Notes: generated by a model from the letters alone, not told the origin. A stretch of DNA of 64,000 nucleotides from Rhizobium sp. CSW-27 (GCF_018760785.1 NZ_JAHHZO010000001.1:434001-498000); one strand, 5' to 3'; shown: positions 17,229 through 26,897, counted from the first letter of the stretch. Made by a program: numbers and translations.

Positions 17229-17498
17229 ATGACGAAGTTCGAAGTGACGTTACCGGATGACATGATCGAGGCGTTTCACCGTCTGGCAGAGCGTCGCGGG
17301 CAATCGACACAGGATGTCATTGCCAGCGCCCTTCAATCGTTTCTGACGCATAACCAGCGCTGGGACGAGGATATGAAGGCGGCGCTTCAGGATGTTGAGA
17401 ACGGTTTCGGGGTTGATGGCGAGGATGTGCTGGACTGGATGGACAGCTGGGGACGGAACGATGAGCGTCCCCGCCCGCTGCCAACTCGTACAGCTTGA
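17229..17498 (+). CDS. ribbon-helix-helix antitoxin, ParD-like
   Basis: The 89-residue protein begins with a ribbon-helix-helix fold (TKFEVTLPDDMIEAFHRLAERRGQSTQDVIASALQSFL), which would bind operator DNA as a dimer. An acidic C-terminal tail (DEDMKAALQDVENGFGVDGEDVLDWMDSW) is suited to wrap and neutralise a RelE/ParE toxin. The toxin gene follows within 3 bp. AAGGA lies 8 nt before the ATG at 17229. As a type II antitoxin it should also autoregulate the pair. Confidence 0.82.
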   Translation: MTKFEVTLPDDMIEAFHRLAERRGQSTQDVIASALQSFLTHNQRWDEDMKAALQDVENGFGVDGEDVLDWMDSWGRNDERPRPLPTRTA

Positions 17499-17500
17499 GC

Positions 17501-17818
17501 ATGCGCCTTCGATTTGCACCCGACGCCGTCGCCGATCTCGATGAATTGCGGAACTGGCTGAAGCCGCGATCGCCGCAGGGACACCGAAACGTTGTTTCCG
17601 CCATCACCAACACCATTCGGACCCTCCAGCAGCATCCGGATGGAGGGCGTCCAACGTCTCACCCCGACATACGCGAAGCGATCGAACCGCGTTACGGCTT
17701 CATCATCCCGTACAGTGTGCGCAACGAGACGCTTTGGATCCTGAGGATCTATAGTGCTCGCCGCTACCCTCTGGACCTTGCCAGCATGCGCTTTCACCTG
17801 ACCGACAAGCCAGGCTGA
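17501..17818 (+). CDS. RelE/ParE family toxin
   Basis: This is a 105-residue basic protein with the RelE/ParE fold signature: MRLRFAPDAVADLDELRNWL at the N-terminus, the GGRP turn, and C-terminal strands FIIPYSVRNETLWILRIYSARRYP. Members poison gyrase (ParE) or cleave mRNA on ribosomes (RelE); the sequence alone does not decide which. The ATG at 17501 is preferred; a TTG two codons earlier would overlap the antitoxin stop. Coupled to the preceding antitoxin gene. Confidence 0.82.
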   Translation: MRLRFAPDAVADLDELRNWLKPRSPQGHRNVVSAITNTIRTLQQHPDGGRPTSHPDIREAIEPRYGFIIPYSVRNETLWILRIYSARRYPLDLASMRFHLTDKPG

Positions 17819-17846
17819 GCCGGAACGATATCAGCGGAACATCCCC

Positions 17847-18860
17847 TCACCCCAGCGTCAGCACGATCTTGCCGATATGGCTGGAACTTTCCATCAGCCG
17901 GTGCGCTTCCACCACCTGATCGAAGGGCAGCACCGTGTGGATGACGGGCGCCACACGGCCGGCCTCCAGCAGCGGCCAGACCTGGGTGGCGAGATCGTCG
18001 CGGATGGCGCGCTTCTCTTCGGCCGTGCGCGGGCGCATCGTCGAGCCGGTCACCGTCAGGCGCTTGACCATGATCGGCGACAGGTTGACCTTTTCCGCCA
18101 CGGCACCGCCGAGGAAGGCGATGATCGACAGGCAGCCGTCCTTGGCCAGCACGGAAAGGTTCTTCTCGAAATAGGCGGCGCCGATCATGTCCAGCACCAC
18201 GTCGACCCCCTGCCCGCCGGTCGCCTCCTTGAGGACGGCGACGAAATCCTCGCTCTTGTAATTGATGGCGCGCGCAGCCCCCAGCCCTTCGCAGGCGGCG
18301 CATTTTTCGGCCGAGCCGGCGGTGGTGTAGACGGTTGCACCGAAGGCGCGCGCCAGCTGGATCGCCGTGGTGCCGATGCCCGACGTGCCGCCATGGATCA
18401 GGACACTTTCGCCTTCCGTCAGCCCCGCCATCTGGAAGAGGTTCGCCCAGACGGTGAAGAAGGTTTCCGACAGGGCCGCCGCCCGCACCGCATCATAACC
18501 CTTCGGGAAGGGCAGCGCCTGGCCGGCGGGCAGCAGGCAATACTGCGCATAGCCGCCACCATTGGCGAGGCCGCAGACCTGGTCGCCCACGGCGAAATCG
18601 GTGACGCCCTCGCCGAGCGCCACCACCTCGCCCGCCACTTCCAGGCCGAGAATGGGGCTCGCCTCCTTCGGCGGCGGGTAGATGCCCTGCCGCTGCGCCA
18701 CATCCGGACGGTTCACGCCGGCGGCCTGCACATGCACCAGGATCTCGCCGGCCCGCGGCAGAGGCACCGGACCGCTGGCGAAGGTCATCACCTCGGGCGC
18801 GCCGAAGCTTTGCAGATCGACATGGCGCATGGATGCGGGAAGCGTGGCGGAAAGAGGCAT
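17847..18860 (-). CDS. NAD(P)H:quinone oxidoreductase, zeta-crystallin/PIG3 type
   Basis: The 337-residue medium-chain dehydrogenase/reductase has an N-terminal GroES-like domain ([39 protein letters not shown]) and a Rossmann domain with the dinucleotide motif [15 protein letters not shown]. The zinc ligands of alcohol dehydrogenases are absent, as expected for quinone reductases. It likely reduces quinones or enones with NADPH in the cytosol. AGGA lies about 7 nt before the ATG at 18860, which sets the start. It stands alone, convergent with the ParE-like toxin gene. Confidence 0.9.
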   Translation of the reverse strand: MPLSATLPASMRHVDLQSFGAPEVMTFASGPVPLPRAGEILVHVQAAGVNRPDVAQRQGIYPPPKEASPILGLEVAGEVVALGEGVTDFAVGDQVCGLANGGGYAQYCLLPAGQALPFPKGYDAVRAAALSETFFTVWANLFQMAGLTEGESVLIHGGTSGIGTTAIQLARAFGATVYTTAGSAEKCAACEGLGAARAINYKSEDFVAVLKEATGGQGVDVVLDMIGAAYFEKNLSVLAKDGCLSIIAFLGGAVAEKVNLSPIMVKRLTVTGSTMRPRTAEEKRAIRDDLATQVWPLLEAGRVAPVIHTVLPFDQVVEAHRLMESSSHIGKIVLTLG

Positions 18861-19020
18861 GGGCTGTTCCTTTCGTTCGGTTCCCCGATGTAGGACCCGG
18901 CACCGCAGTTGAAAAGGTGACGCGCTGACGCAATCGTCGCCCTGCGGCAATCAGCCGGGCCGGCGCGGGCGATTGCCGGGCGCGTCCCCGCCGCCGTCCC
19001 GCCGCATCGGAGCAGGACGT

Positions 19021-20829
19021 TCAGACGGAATGGGCCTGAAAGCTGCGGAACACCAGCCCGCTCTCGCAATCCTTGGCCTGCGCCTTGACGCCGGCAATCG
19101 CCGTGCTGATGCGGTTCACGTCATCCAGCAGCAGGCCCTCGGGCAGTTCCAGCACGGCGATCGAGCAGCGCAGCAGCGGAAAATCCCGTTCGCGGCCGTT
19201 GCGGTCATGGCCGCGGATGATGCCGGCGGCGCGATCTTCCGGCGAATAGAGTTCCACCACGTCGTCGTGGAAATCCGAAAGCAGCCGTTCGAGGATCTCG
19301 TTCAGTTCCTCGCGCGTCCAGTCGCTCAAGCCGATGAAGAAATCATCGCCCCCCACATGGCCGAGGAAATCCCCCTCCGAGAAGAAATAGCGTCGCATCA
19401 GCGCGGCAAACAGCGAGATGGCGTGATCGCCCATCTGGAAGCCGTAATGGTCGTTGAACGGCTTGAAGTGGTCGAAGTCGCAATAGCAGAAGAAGCGGGT
19501 CTGGTCGTCGTTGCGGCCGACCTCGTGCATGAAATCGCGGATGGCGCGGTTGCCGGGCAGGCCCGTCAGCGGGTTCTGGTCCTGCGCCACCTTCAGCTGC
19601 TTTTCGTTGATCACCTTGATCAGGGCTGCGGCGGAAACGACACCGGCATAGCGCATGTTCTCCGTCAGGATCACGCAGTCGCTGCCGTCCATGTTGGCGA
19701 AGATGTTCATCAGCCGCTCGGCATTGGCATCGAGACCGACAATGGGCGCGCCCTCGACGAAATGCGAGATGGCGCGCTCGTAGATCTTGTTCTTCAAAAG
19801 GTCGCGGCCGAAGGGGCGGTAGATATATTCCTTCAGGTGATGCTCGTTGATGATGCCGCGCGGCTCGCCATTGGCATTCAGCACCGGGAAGAAGGACTGG
19901 CGCGGATTGCTGCGGAACAGTTCGAACACCGTATCGACGCTTTCGTGCTCGTAGACGGTCGGCAGCATCTCGATCTGCTTGCGGATCAGGATCTCGTCGA
20001 GCGACTGGCTGGCGCGGCGGCCGCGTCCGAGATCGACCAGATGCGGGAAGGCCGATTGCAGCTCACTGGTGAAGATGGTGGGCCGGGCAATGAACCAGCC
20101 CTGCACCAGATCGACCCCGAATTCGCGGCAGGCGAGGCATTCCGCCTCCGTCTCCACCCCTTCGGCGATGACGCGGATGCCAAGCACATGCGCGATGTTG
20201 ACGATGTTGCGCACCAGATGCCGCTTGCGGGCGCTTTCCTCAAGGCCGGCGATGAAATGCCGGTCGATCTTCAGGTAATCAACCGGGAAGTCGCAGAGCA
20301 GCTTGATCTCCGCATGGCCGACGCCGAAATCGTCGATGGCGAGCTTGAAGCCGGCCTTGCGCATCTTGCCGATCAGCACGGCAAATTCCGGGACGCTGGT
20401 ATTGTCGAGCCGCTCCGACAGTTCGAAGCAGATCGAGGATGGCGGAATGCCGGCCTTGCGCAGATGCGCCACCAGCTTGTCCACCACCTGCTCGCCCTGC
20501 GGGATCAGCCGGCCATCCAGATTGATGAACAGCGTGTTGTAGGCAAAATCCGGCAGCGTGGCGAACTTGGCAAGCGCACGGCCCGCCAGCATCTGCTCCA
20601 GCGCCAGCAGCTGGTCGGCACCGGCGGCGGTATCGAGAAGATCGAGCGGCGAGGCAAAGCCCAGGCGCTCATGGCCGCGCATCAGGGTCTCATAGCCGAA
20701 GGCGCGACCGGTCGACAGTTCGACGATCGGCTGGAAGGCGGTTTCCAGAACCAGCCGGGAGAGGGGCAGAAGCTGATCGTCGGCGTAGCGTCTCAAGATA
20801 CCCGTTTCCAGCGTCGAGGCGCTCGACAT
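19021..20829 (-). CDS. EAL-CBS-GGDEF c-di-GMP signalling protein
   Basis: The 602-residue cytosolic protein has an EAL phosphodiesterase domain first (about 25-265; YETLMR in place of EALxR, DDFGVGH, EGVETE, QGWFIARP), then a pair of CBS domains (about 295-425), then a GGDEF domain near the C-terminus (HVGGDDFFIGL). Catalytic residues of the EAL domain look conserved. The GGDDF variant may retain or lose cyclase activity. CBS pairs usually bind adenine nucleotides, so c-di-GMP turnover could be coupled to energy state. The ATG at 20829 has GGAG 6 nt upstream; a TTG ten codons earlier is less likely. Confidence 0.92.
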   Translation of the reverse strand: MSSASTLETGILRRYADDQLLPLSRLVLETAFQPIVELSTGRAFGYETLMRGHERLGFASPLDLLDTAAGADQLLALEQMLAGRALAKFATLPDFAYNTLFINLDGRLIPQGEQVVDKLVAHLRKAGIPPSSICFELSERLDNTSVPEFAVLIGKMRKAGFKLAIDDFGVGHAEIKLLCDFPVDYLKIDRHFIAGLEESARKRHLVRNIVNIAHVLGIRVIAEGVETEAECLACREFGVDLVQGWFIARPTIFTSELQSAFPHLVDLGRGRRASQSLDEILIRKQIEMLPTVYEHESVDTVFELFRSNPRQSFFPVLNANGEPRGIINEHHLKEYIYRPFGRDLLKNKIYERAISHFVEGAPIVGLDANAERLMNIFANMDGSDCVILTENMRYAGVVSAAALIKVINEKQLKVAQDQNPLTGLPGNRAIRDFMHEVGRNDDQTRFFCYCDFDHFKPFNDHYGFQMGDHAISLFAALMRRYFFSEGDFLGHVGGDDFFIGLSDWTREELNEILERLLSDFHDDVVELYSPEDRAAGIIRGHDRNGRERDFPLLRCSIAVLELPEGLLLDDVNRISTAIAGVKAQAKDCESGLVFRSFQAHSV

Positions 20830-20964
20830 GTCTTTCTCCGTCGCAATGGCATAATGCAAATGTCCGACACATGCTCACACAATAACGGTCAATGCTCGGT
20901 TGCCACTCTGTGACGGTTCCGTGAAAGTTTTTTGACGAAATGCAATTCAGCTGTGCACAGCCGT

Positions 20965-21519
20965 TCAGCCAACCTTGCGGGCAGCAAGGGAGACGGCGAT
21001 CAGCGCCCAGCCCTGCACCAGAAGGTCGAGCGCCAGGAACAGGCCGAGGACCCACAGGCTGTTGACCGGCCAGCCGATGGCGATGACGAGGCCGGCCAGC
21101 GCGGTGACCCCGCCGCCGAGCATGATCCAGCCGGACCCGGCGGCCGGCCGCATCTTCCAGCCGATCCACAGCCTTGCCAGCCCGGCAGCCATCAGCGCCA
21201 CCGCCATGAACAGGGTGAAGACGGCGGCGGTGAGCGCCGGATTGGTGAAGGCAAGGAAGCCGGCCAGCGTGTAGAGCACGCCACTCAGCGCCCAGAACAG
21301 AAAATGGCTCCAGTCCTTGACCTGGAAGGCATGCAGCAGATGCAGCACGCCGCCGACCAGCATCATGGCGCCGAGATAGAAGACGGAGGCCACGGTGGCG
21401 AGCAGCAGGTTGGCGAGCGCGATGGCGCCGAGCAGAAGAAGAACAAGGCCGAAGCCGAGAAACCAGCCCCATTTGCCATGCAACTGGTGCGGATCGGGAC
21501 GGCTCAACAGGTCGGTCAT
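20965..21519 (-). CDS. HdeD family membrane protein
   Basis: This 184-residue protein has six hydrophobic segments arranged as in HdeD (WGWFLGFGLVLLLLGAIALAN; ASVFYLGAMMLVGGVLHLLHAF; FLFWALSGVLYTLAGFLAF; and so on). HdeD is an inner membrane protein linked to acid resistance at high cell density in Escherichia coli; the role in alphaproteobacteria is not established. GGAG 8 nt before the ATG at 21519 sets the start. It is divergent from betI. Confidence 0.88.
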   Translation of the reverse strand: MTDLLSRPDPHQLHGKWGWFLGFGLVLLLLGAIALANLLLATVASVFYLGAMMLVGGVLHLLHAFQVKDWSHFLFWALSGVLYTLAGFLAFTNPALTAAVFTLFMAVALMAAGLARLWIGWKMRPAAGSGWIMLGGGVTALAGLVIAIGWPVNSLWVLGLFLALDLLVQGWALIAVSLAARKVG

Positions 21520-21677
21520 CGTATGGTCTCCTGTGTTTCGGAGCGGCAGGGTTTCGGAGCGGGCCGGCCGGCCACCTTATGCAAGAGAAACTGGTCCGCC
21601 GTTGATCGCCGTCAAGCGCCAGCCGTACGGCCGCTTCCGGCAGCTCACGCGCGAACGGCGCAGGCGGCATATTTTTG

Positions 21678-21697
21678 TTGATTGATCAGTCAATCAA
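21678..21697. promoter_or_regulatory. BetI operator candidate
   Basis: TTGATTGA-TCAG-TCAATCAA is a perfect dyad with 8-bp arms, 30 bp upstream of the betI ATG. TetR-type BetI proteins bind such a site at their own promoter and are released by choline. The position fits autorepression of betI and the downstream genes. Confidence 0.75.
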
Positions 21698-21726
21698 AAA
21701 TAGACTAGCGCCATCAGGAGACAGCA

Positions 21727-22329
21727 ATGCCCAAGCTTGGAATGGAACCGGTGCGCCGCAAGGCGCTGGTGGATGCGGCACTGCGCACCATCGGCAGCCA
21801 GGGTTCGCTCGATGTGACAATGTCGGAGATTGCCCGCGAGGCCGGCGTTTCGGCAGCGCTCGCCCATCATTACTTCGGCAGCAAGCAGCAATTGCTGCTG
21901 GCCACCATCCGCGCGCTGCTGGCCCAGCTGCGGGCGGATGCGGTGGCGGCCCTTGCGGCGGCCGAGACGCCGCGCGCCCGCATTTCCGCCGTCATCCGCG
22001 TCTCCTTCCAGGCCGACCAGTTCGCGCCCGACGTGGTGGCCGCCTGGCTTGCCTTCTATTCCGAGGCCCAACGCTCCGAGGACGTGCGCCGCCTGCTGGT
22101 GCTCTATGCGCGCAGGCTGCATTCCAACCTGCTCTCCGGCCTGAAGCCGCTCTGCCCGGCACCGCTTGCCGAACAGATCGCCGATGGCGCCGCAGCGCTT
22201 ATCGACGGGCTCTATATCCGCCAGTCGCTGAAGGCCGCGCCGCTTTCCATCGATGCTTCCGTCACACTGGTGGAGGATTATGTGGCCGGACAGTTGAACA
22301 AGCCGGAGACAGGCACCTCGTCCCGTTGA
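21727..22329 (+). CDS. betI: choline-responsive transcriptional repressor BetI
   Basis: The 200-residue TetR-family protein has the N-terminal HTH ([18 protein letters not shown]... [27 protein letters not shown]) and a ligand domain closely matching BetI (FSEAQ-like [29 protein letters not shown]). BetI represses the bet genes and is relieved by choline. It heads the locus with betB following after 74 bp. In Sinorhizobium meliloti betC (choline sulfatase) lies between betI and betB; it is absent here. The 20-bp dyad at 21678 is the likely operator. Confidence 0.93.
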   Translation: MPKLGMEPVRRKALVDAALRTIGSQGSLDVTMSEIAREAGVSAALAHHYFGSKQQLLLATIRALLAQLRADAVAALAAAETPRARISAVIRVSFQADQFAPDVVAAWLAFYSEAQRSEDVRRLLVLYARRLHSNLLSGLKPLCPAPLAEQIADGAAALIDGLYIRQSLKAAPLSIDASVTLVEDYVAGQLNKPETGTSSR

Positions 22330-22403
22330 GCGGGACAGGAAGCCCGGACAGGCGACCGATTGAAACAAGAATGACCGAACGGCAGACCGTCAGGAGACAG
22401 GAC

Positions 22404-23867
22404 ATGAAAGCCCAGCCCCCCGCCTCGCATTTCATCGACGGCGCCTATGTGGAAGATACCGCCGGCACGCTGATCGAGAGCCTCTATCCCGCCACCGGCG
22501 AAGTGATAGCCCGGCTGCATGCGGCAACGCCCGCCATCGTGGAACAGGCCGTCGCCTCTGCCAAGCGCGCCCAGAAGGATTGGGCGGCGCTCTCGCCCAC
22601 CGCCCGCGGCCGCGTGCTGAAGAAGGCCGCCGACATCATCCGCGAACGCAACCGCGAACTCTCCGAACTGGAAACGCTCGACACCGGCAAGCCGATCCAG
22701 GAAACCATCGTGGCCGACCCGACCTCCGGCGCCGATGCCTTCGAATTCTTCGGCGGCATTGCCGCAACCGCCCTTAACGGCTCGCACATTCCGCTGGGCG
22801 GCGACTGGGCCTATACCAAGCGCGTGCCGCTCGGCGTCTGCGTCGGCATCGGGGCCTGGAACTATCCGCAGCAGATCGCCTGCTGGAAGGGAGCACCGGC
22901 GCTCGCAGCCGGCAATGCGATGATCTTCAAGCCCTCGGAAGTGACGCCGCTCGGCGCGCTGAAGATCGCCGAGATCCTGATCGAAGCCGGCGCGCCGAAG
23001 GGGCTCTACAATGTGATCCAGGGCGACCGGGACACCGGACCGCTGCTGGTCAACCATCCCGATGTCGCCAAGGTCTCGCTGACCGGCTCCGTGCCGACCG
23101 GCCGCAAGGTGGCCGCCGCCGCCGCCGGACAATTGAAGCATGTGACGATGGAACTCGGCGGCAAGTCGCCGCTCATCGTGTTCGACGATGCCGATATCGA
23201 CAGCGCCATTTCCGGCGCCATGCTGGGCAATTTCTATTCCACCGGACAGGTCTGCTCCAACGGCACCCGCGTTTTCGTGCATCGCGCCATCAAGGAACAG
23301 TTCCTCGCCCGCGCAAAGGCCCGCACGGAGGCGATCGTGATCGGCGACCCGCAGGACGAGGCAACCCAGATGGGGCCGCTCGTCTCCTTTGCCCAGCGCG
23401 AGAAGGTGCTTGGCTATATCGAGAAGGGCAAGGCCGAAGGCGCACGTCTGGTCACCGGCGGCGGCATTCCCAACACCGCCTCCGGCGAAGGCTATTTCGT
23501 GCAGCCGACCATCTTTGCCGACGTGACCGATGACATGACCATCGCGCGGGAAGAGATTTTTGGCCCCGTGATGTGCGTGCTGGACTTCGAGGACGAGGCC
23601 GAGGTGATCGCCCGCGCCAATGCCACCGAATTCGGCCTCGCCGGCGGCGTCTTCACCGCTGATCTCTCCCGCGCCCACCGGGTGGTGGACCAGCTGGAGG
23701 CCGGCACGCTGTGGATCAACACCTACAATCTCTGCCCGGTGGAAATCCCCTTCGGCGGCTCCAAGCAATCCGGCTTCGGACGCGAAAATTCGGCGGAAGC
23801 GCTCTCGCATTATTCCGAACTGAAGACGGTCTATGTCGGCATGGGCAAATGCGAGGCGCCGTATTGA
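22404..23867 (+). CDS. betB: betaine aldehyde dehydrogenase
   Basis: The 487-residue aldehyde dehydrogenase has the NAD-binding region ([26 protein letters not shown]), the active glutamate in MELGGKSP and the catalytic cysteine in [11 protein letters not shown]. It oxidises betaine aldehyde to glycine betaine with NAD(P)+, the second step of choline-to-betaine conversion, giving an osmoprotectant and carbon source. An AGGAG site precedes the ATG at 22404. Downstream, repeats and a toxin-antitoxin module separate it from betA, which normally follows directly. Confidence 0.95.
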   Translation: MKAQPPASHFIDGAYVEDTAGTLIESLYPATGEVIARLHAATPAIVEQAVASAKRAQKDWAALSPTARGRVLKKAADIIRERNRELSELETLDTGKPIQETIVADPTSGADAFEFFGGIAATALNGSHIPLGGDWAYTKRVPLGVCVGIGAWNYPQQIACWKGAPALAAGNAMIFKPSEVTPLGALKIAEILIEAGAPKGLYNVIQGDRDTGPLLVNHPDVAKVSLTGSVPTGRKVAAAAAGQLKHVTMELGGKSPLIVFDDADIDSAISGAMLGNFYSTGQVCSNGTRVFVHRAIKEQFLARAKARTEAIVIGDPQDEATQMGPLVSFAQREKVLGYIEKGKAEGARLVTGGGIPNTASGEGYFVQPTIFADVTDDMTIAREEIFGPVMCVLDFEDEAEVIARANATEFGLAGGVFTADLSRAHRVVDQLEAGTLWINTYNLCPVEIPFGGSKQSGFGRENSAEALSHYSELKTVYVGMGKCEAPY

Positions 23868-23920
23868 GCGAACATTCGGCAGGTTGGGTGAAGACGCTCG
23901 ATACCAGCAGTGCCTCGCCT

Positions 23921-24113
23921 CACCCCCCTCTGCCCTGCCGGGCATCTCCCCCTCAAGGGGGGAGATCAGCAGAACGCCAGCCAGTCATTCACGCGGAAAG
24001 GTTCAATAAAGAAGATCAGCCCGCCGACGACCAAGAATGGCTAAAGCGGATGCCCCAGGTCGATCTCCCCCCTTGAGGGGGAGATGTCCGGCAGGACAGA
24101 GGGGGGTAGCCCC
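23921..24113. repeat. inverted pair of RIME-like repeats between betB and betA
   Basis: The left half (23921-23967) reads CCCCCCTCTGCCCTGCCGGGC then ATCTCCCCCTCAAGGGGGGAG. The right half (24061-24113) reads GATCTCCCCCCTTGAGGGGG then AGATGTCCGGCAGGACAGAGGGG. They are inverse copies flanking about 93 bp, so the RNA could fold into large stems between the bet genes. Confidence 0.75.
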
Positions 24114-24138
24114 AGATGTGACATTCCATGGAAAAGCG

Positions 24139-24183
24139 ATCATGAACCAGGCAGATTTCGACATCACCGCTTCCGGCTCTGCC
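24139..24183 (+). pseudogene. duplicated, decayed 5' end of betA
   Basis: These 45 bp match positions 24869-24913 (the intact betA start) at 41 of 45 bases, including 22 identical bases ATCATGAACCAGGCAGATTT CG. The encoded MNQADFDITASGSAS has lost the flavin-binding motif of the true start ([15 protein letters not shown]). After this the frame runs into the toxin-antitoxin module. It marks where betA originally began. Confidence 0.8.
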
Positions 24184-24222
24184 TCGCAGTCTCACCCGGG
24201 ACCGCCGTGCACCGGCGCTTGC

Positions 24223-24570
24223 TTAGAGCACGATATCGTCCAGATCGACCTTCAGAGCCGCGGCGATGCGCTTGAGCACGTCGACGGAGCCGGTCTTCTT
24301 GCCGCTTTCGATTTCCGACAGGTAGGGCTGGGAGATGCCGGCGGCGGCAAGCTCCGAGACGGACATCTTGCGGTACGTGCGGAAGGTGCGGATGCGGCTG
24401 TCGGTTTCCCACAGCGCATAGACGAGTTCGGCCGGCCAGGTTTCTTCCCCCGCCCGGACGCGCGCCATAACTCTCTCTGCCACGATAGTATCGAGCAGGT
24501 CTTCGTAATCGTCCTCGGGGATGAGCACATAGGTCTCGCCGTCGATGACGGTCTTGCGCAGTTCGCCCAT
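24223..24570 (-). CDS. XRE-family antitoxin
   Basis: The 115-residue protein has an acidic N-terminal part with a short-range antitoxin look (VIDGETYVLIPEDDYEDLLD) and a C-terminal XRE/Cro HTH (RKMSVSELAAAGISQPYLSEIESGKKTGSVDVLKRIAAALKVDLDDIVL). It follows the RelE-like toxin gene with a 3-bp gap, in toxin-first order. It would neutralise the toxin and repress the pair. It lies antisense to the bet genes, between the duplicated betA 5' ends. Confidence 0.85.
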   Translation of the reverse strand: MGELRKTVIDGETYVLIPEDDYEDLLDTIVAERVMARVRAGEETWPAELVYALWETDSRIRTFRTYRKMSVSELAAAGISQPYLSEIESGKKTGSVDVLKRIAAALKVDLDDIVL

Positions 24571-24573
24571 GCC

Positions 24574-24819
24574 TCACTCCTTGTAGATACCGCCGCGCGG
24601 TCCGACCTCGATGACGATAAACACCATCGTCTGCTCATCGAGGATAACGCAGTCATCACCGACGCGAATTCTCAAAAGCTGGCTGCCCTTCAATGCCTTC
24701 ACGTCGACCCGTTCGCCGCGCGCAAAGGCATCGATCTTCAACCGGATGGCATTCCGGCGCTTCGGCTGCATCCGGTCCAGCACCTTGATCGCAGCCTTGG
24801 TGTACTCCACCCGTTTCAT
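24574..24819 (-). CDS. RelE/ParE-family toxin paired with XRE antitoxin
   Basis: The 81-residue protein fits the short RelE fold: MKRVEYTKAAIKVLDRMQPKRRNAIRLKIDAF, then LKGSQLLRIRVGDDCVILDEQTMVFIVIEVGPRGGIY. The RIRVGDDCVI and VGPRGGIY strands are hallmarks of RelE-type ribosome-dependent mRNA interferases. It is the first gene of a two-gene minus-strand module inserted before betA. Its promoter must lie in the 52 bp between its start and the betA ATG at 24872. Confidence 0.85.
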   Translation of the reverse strand: MKRVEYTKAAIKVLDRMQPKRRNAIRLKIDAFARGERVDVKALKGSQLLRIRVGDDCVILDEQTMVFIVIEVGPRGGIYKE

Positions 24820-24871
24820 GCCACCGCTGTAGCAAAGAGCTATAGTTTTTCAACCTTGTGGACCTGATATC

Positions 24872-26524
24872 ATGAACCAGGCAGATTTCGTCATCATCGG
24901 TTCCGGCTCGGCCGGCTCGGCCATGGCCTGGCGCCTGTCGGAGGATGGCCGGCACAGTGTCATCGTGCTGGAATTCGGCGGCTCGGATGCCGGGCCCTTC
25001 GTGCAGATGCCGGCGGCGCTTGCCTATCCCATGAACATGGACCGCTATAACTGGGGTTACCTTTCGGAACCCGAACCGCATCTCAACCATCGCCGGATGA
25101 TTGCGCCGCGCGGCAAGGTGATCGGCGGCTCCTCCTCGATCAACGGCATGGTCTATGTGCGCGGCCACGCGGAAGACTTCAACCGCTGGGAAGAGCTCGG
25201 CGCCACCGGTTGGGCCTATGCGGACGTGCTGCCCTATTTCAAGCGCATGGAGCATGCGCATGGCGGCGAAGAGGGCTGGCGCGGCACCGATGGTCCTCTG
25301 CATGTGCGGCGCGGCGCGGTGAAGAACCCGCTCTACAAGGCCTTCATCGAGGCGGGTCGGCAGGCCGGTTTCCCCGTGACGGAGGATTACAACGGCCGCC
25401 AGCAAGAAGGGTTCGGCCTGATGGAGCAGACGAGCTGGGCCGGCCGCCGCTGGTCCGCCGCCAATGCCTATCTGAAGCCGGCGCTGAAGCGCGACAACTG
25501 CCGGCTGATCCGCTGCTATGCGCGCCGCGTGGTGTTCGAGGGGTTGAAGGCGATCGGCGTCGAGGTGGAGATCGGCGGCAGGATCGAGGTCATTCGTGCA
25601 AACAGCGAGGTGATCGTCGCAGCATCGGCCTTCAACTCGCCAAAAATCCTGATGCTGTCCGGCATTGGCCCTTCGGCACATCTCGGGGAGATGGGGATCG
25701 AGGTCGTGGCGGACCGGCCGGGTGTCGGCCAGAACCTGCAGGACCACCTCGAATATTATCATCAGTTCCGCTCGACACAGCCGATCACGCTGCATTCGAG
25801 GAACAACTGGTTCTGGAAGGGCGTGGTGGGCGCCGAGTGGCTGTTCTTCAAGACGGGGCTCGGCACCTCCAACCAGTTCGAGGCAGCCGCCTTCATCCGC
25901 TCGGCCCCAGGCGTCAAATGGCCGGACATCCAGTATCACTTCCTGCCGATCGCCGTATCCTATGACGGCAGGTCGGCGGCCGACGGCCACGGCTTCCAGG
26001 CGCATGTCGGCTACAACATGTCGAAATCGCGCGGCTCCGTCACGCTGCGCTCGCCAGATGCCAGGGACGCACCGGTGCTGCGCTTCAACTACATGAGCGA
26101 TGCGGAGGACTGGGTGAAATTCCGCCATGCGGTGCGCGTCACCCGCGAAATATTCTCACAACCGGCCTTCGCCCCCTATATGGGCGGCGAGATCGCGCCG
26201 GGGCCGAAGGTGCAGTCGGACGAGGAGATCGATGCCTTCCTGCGCGAACATCTGGAAGGCGCCTACCACCCCTGCGGCACCTGCAGGATGGGCCGCGAGA
26301 GCGACCCCATGGCGGTGGTCGACCCGACGACCAAGGTGATCGGCGTGGAAGGCCTGCGCGTCGCCGACTCCTCGATCTTCCCGCATGTCACCTATGGCAA
26401 CCTCAACGGCCCCTCGATCATGACCGGAGAAAAGGCGGCCGACCACATTCTGGGCCGCCAGCCCCTGCCTCGCAGCAATCAGGAACCGTGGATCAACCCG
26501 AACTGGCAGGTGAGCGACCGGTAG
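24872..26524 (+). CDS. betA: choline dehydrogenase
   Basis: The 550-residue GMC oxidoreductase has the N-terminal FAD motif ([22 protein letters not shown]), the GMC signatures ([34 protein letters not shown]) and the C-terminal catalytic region ([23 protein letters not shown]). It is membrane-associated and oxidises choline to betaine aldehyde, feeding BetB. Only a weak ribosome site precedes the ATG, possibly because the original upstream DNA was displaced by the TA module. It probably depends on a new promoter inside that insert. Confidence 0.95.
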   Translation: MNQADFVIIGSGSAGSAMAWRLSEDGRHSVIVLEFGGSDAGPFVQMPAALAYPMNMDRYNWGYLSEPEPHLNHRRMIAPRGKVIGGSSSINGMVYVRGHAEDFNRWEELGATGWAYADVLPYFKRMEHAHGGEEGWRGTDGPLHVRRGAVKNPLYKAFIEAGRQAGFPVTEDYNGRQQEGFGLMEQTSWAGRRWSAANAYLKPALKRDNCRLIRCYARRVVFEGLKAIGVEVEIGGRIEVIRANSEVIVAASAFNSPKILMLSGIGPSAHLGEMGIEVVADRPGVGQNLQDHLEYYHQFRSTQPITLHSRNNWFWKGVVGAEWLFFKTGLGTSNQFEAAAFIRSAPGVKWPDIQYHFLPIAVSYDGRSAADGHGFQAHVGYNMSKSRGSVTLRSPDARDAPVLRFNYMSDAEDWVKFRHAVRVTREIFSQPAFAPYMGGEIAPGPKVQSDEEIDAFLREHLEGAYHPCGTCRMGRESDPMAVVDPTTKVIGVEGLRVADSSIFPHVTYGNLNGPSIMTGEKAADHILGRQPLPRSNQEPWINPNWQVSDR

Positions 26525-26531
26525 GGCACCT

Positions 26532-26897
26532 TCACCGCCGATACGGAACGCGAATGCCTGGATCCGTCTCAGGCAGGTCCTTCACGTCGCGTGTGACGAG
26601 CAGGTGGTCGTGCACCCGGGCGCTTGCCCAGACGATCGCATCCGGCAACTTGAGACGGTATGAGCGCCGCAGTTCGACAGCCTGCTCGGCAACCTGCTGA
26701 TCGAGCGCGATCAGGTGGAAGCCGGAAAGGAAGTCGCGGGTGGCCTCGCGATGCTGTTCAACCGCGCCGACCATGACCTCCATCCACGTGATCATGCTGA
26801 TCGAGCGGTGCCGGTAGAGATCGATCTCGGCGGCGGCCGCAGCAACACCGTTCAGGTAATCGATCAGAATATTCGTGTCGAACAGCGCCTTCACCAT
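26532..26897 (-). CDS. vapC: VapC toxin (PIN-domain ribonuclease)
   Basis: The 121-residue PIN-domain protein has its acidic catalytic residues in FDTNILIDYL (Asp7), in the ITWMEVMVG segment (Glu), in LKLPDAIVWA (Asp) and in VTRDVKDL (Asp). VapC toxins cleave tRNA or rRNA. Its start overlaps the stop of the antitoxin gene by 7 bp, so the two are translationally coupled. It ends 7 bp from the betA stop on the opposite strand. Confidence 0.9.
   Translation of the reverse strand: MVKALFDTNILIDYLNGVAAAAAEIDLYRHRSISMITWMEVMVGAVEQHREATRDFLSGFHLIALDQQVAEQAVELRRSYRLKLPDAIVWASARVHDHLLVTRDVKDLPETDPGIRVPYRR

Larger units (their letters stand above)
23868..24222. other. interval between betB and the inserted TA module
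   Basis: These 355 bp contain the family 1 repeat pair (23921-24113) and a decayed copy of the betA 5' end (24139-24183). No intact gene is present. Confidence 0.7.

Noticed and set aside
24037..24867. A plus-strand open frame running from the repeats through the betA fragment across the TA module.
   Set aside because: After the first 15 betA-like residues the sequence is antisense to the toxin and antitoxin genes, so it is a by-product of the duplication.
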